This document shows, one piece after another, positions 63,491 through 64,000 of a DNA stretch of 64,000 nucleotides (the first letter of the stretch is position 1; each line of letters opens with the position of its first letter). The stretch is taken from contig NZ_BCNS01000091.1 in the NCBI RefSeq assembly GCF_001528745.1, forward strand, positions 62,001 through 126,000, written 5' to 3'. A model generated the notes under the pieces. That model saw only the letters and a program-made list of their open reading frames with translations, did no database searches and was not told where the DNA came from. The stretch comes from Marinobacterium profundum. GTDB lineage: Bacteria > Pseudomonadota > Gammaproteobacteria > Pseudomonadales > Balneatricaceae. Made by a program: the position numbers and the translations under genes.

Positions 63491-64000
63491 TTAAGTATCG
63501 GACGAGCAACGGAGGTAGCCCCCCGGTACGGGCTCGATAACGCCTTTCAATTCCAGAGAAACCAGTAGCGGCATTAGCTGTGCCGTCGGTAAACCCGTCA
63601 AGGCCACCAACTGGTCAATATCGGCGATATCATACCCCATTTTTTCCAGTAGTTGCGCCTCGGCCACGGGCAGAGCCGGGGCGGGAACTGGCTCAGGGGT
63701 ACTGCTTTGGGCGGCGAAAAAACCTAACAGCGAAGCCAGAGGTTCCAGAACGTGGGCCACGGTCTCAACCAGCACGGCACCTTCACGGATGAGCTGGTGA
63801 CAGCCATGGGCGGCTGGGTTCTGAATGCTGCCTGGAATGGCGAAAACCTCACGCCCCTGTTCCAGCGCCATACGGGCCGTTATGAGGGAGCCACTGCGGG
63901 GCGCCGCCTCGATCACCAGTACACCGGCACAAAGGCCGCTGATAATACGATTACGTTTGGGGAAGTTGCCAGGCAGCGGCTGGCTGCCCGGCAGGAATTC
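63491..64000 (-). CDS. dprA: DNA processing protein DprA, 3' part only
   Basis: The last 169 residues of DprA/Smf; the 5' end lies past the right edge. The frame stays open to the edge. PGNFPKRNRIISGL, VIEAAPRSGSLITARMALEQGREVFAIPGSI and HGCHQLIREGAVLVE belong to the Rossmann-like core that loads RecA on incoming single-stranded DNA. A C-terminal winged-helix (DLA/DML1-like) domain follows and ends with GVIEPVPGGYLRC. Confidence 0.94.
   Translation of the reverse strand, partial: EFLPGSQPLPGNFPKRNRIISGLCAGVLVIEAAPRSGSLITARMALEQGREVFAIPGSIQNPAAHGCHQLIREGAVLVETVAHVLEPLASLLGFFAAQSSTPEPVPAPALPVAEAQLLEKMGYDIADIDQLVALTGLPTAQLMPLLVSLELKGVIEPVPGGYLRCSSDT

Overview
The window is a gene-dense, GC-rich stretch of a gammaproteobacterial chromosome. 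Conserved neighbourhoods (rpoH-ftsX-ftsE-ftsY with an M16-like gene and rsmD, coaD next to a 2[4Fe-4S] ferredoxin, oxyR-recG, prlC next to a YheV-type zinc ribbon and a gamma-carbonic anhydrase homologue, purE-purK, dprA-tsaC-hemF-aroE) resemble Pseudomonas and marine Oceanospirillales. I infer a Marinobacterium/Oceanospirillaceae-like organism from gene content only; no rRNA is present to confirm it.

Layout. 0-4.1 kb: a catabolic cluster (TRAP solute-binding protein, SDR dehydrogenase, split transketolase) with a divergent LysR regulator. 4.2-22 kb: mainly housekeeping genes (trmB, thiG, thiS, rpoH, ftsX, ftsE, ftsY, M16-like, rsmD, a TetR regulator, an M48 lipoprotein, coaD, fdx, DUF501, an M14-type amidohydrolase, recG, oxyR, an epimerase). 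22-33.7 kb: a metal-resistance region. It holds a MerR regulator with its 19-bp-spacer promoter, a small CDF transporter, the CopS/CopR-type two-component system, a CopR box, a cupredoxin, CopA with a Met/His tandem repeat, CopB, and a remnant of a second copB. An ABC exporter membrane domain without ATPase follows, then a leftward set of redox and metal-binding envelope proteins (FixH/YtkA-like, DsbA-like, cytochrome c, a 46-aa Met-rich membrane peptide, DUF411, a CopL-like Cys-rich protein). 34-35.6 kb: purE-purK.

36-43.5 kb: a tripartite RND efflux operon with an upstream LysR gene and a downstream VOC protein. 43.5-44.1 kb: two identical tRNA-Leu(CAG) genes with heptameric tandem repeats beside them. 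44.1-49.7 kb: the zinc-uptake regulon. A perfect Zur box sits between znuA and zur-znuC-znuB, and the operon runs on by 1-nt overlaps into a MATE exporter and a PQQ-type dehydrogenase. 49.7-53.3 kb: tag, a zinc ribbon, prlC and a gamma-CA homologue. 53.5-58.6 kb: an imelysin / di-haem DUF1111 / imelysin / DUF1513 operon, a family combination associated with iron. 58.7-64 kb: a Lon-family AAA protease, aroE, hemF, tsaC and the 3' part of dprA.

At least four non-coding repeat elements with terminal or internal inverted repeats (about 9.3, 22.0, 22.6 and 35.7-36.2 kb) and three 7-bp tandem arrays punctuate the intergenic spaces. One lies inside the ftsY-ftsE operon and one lies between a MerR promoter and its CDF target. 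The least explained parts are the envelope redox/metal cassette with the ATPase-less ABC permease, and the extension of the Zur operon.
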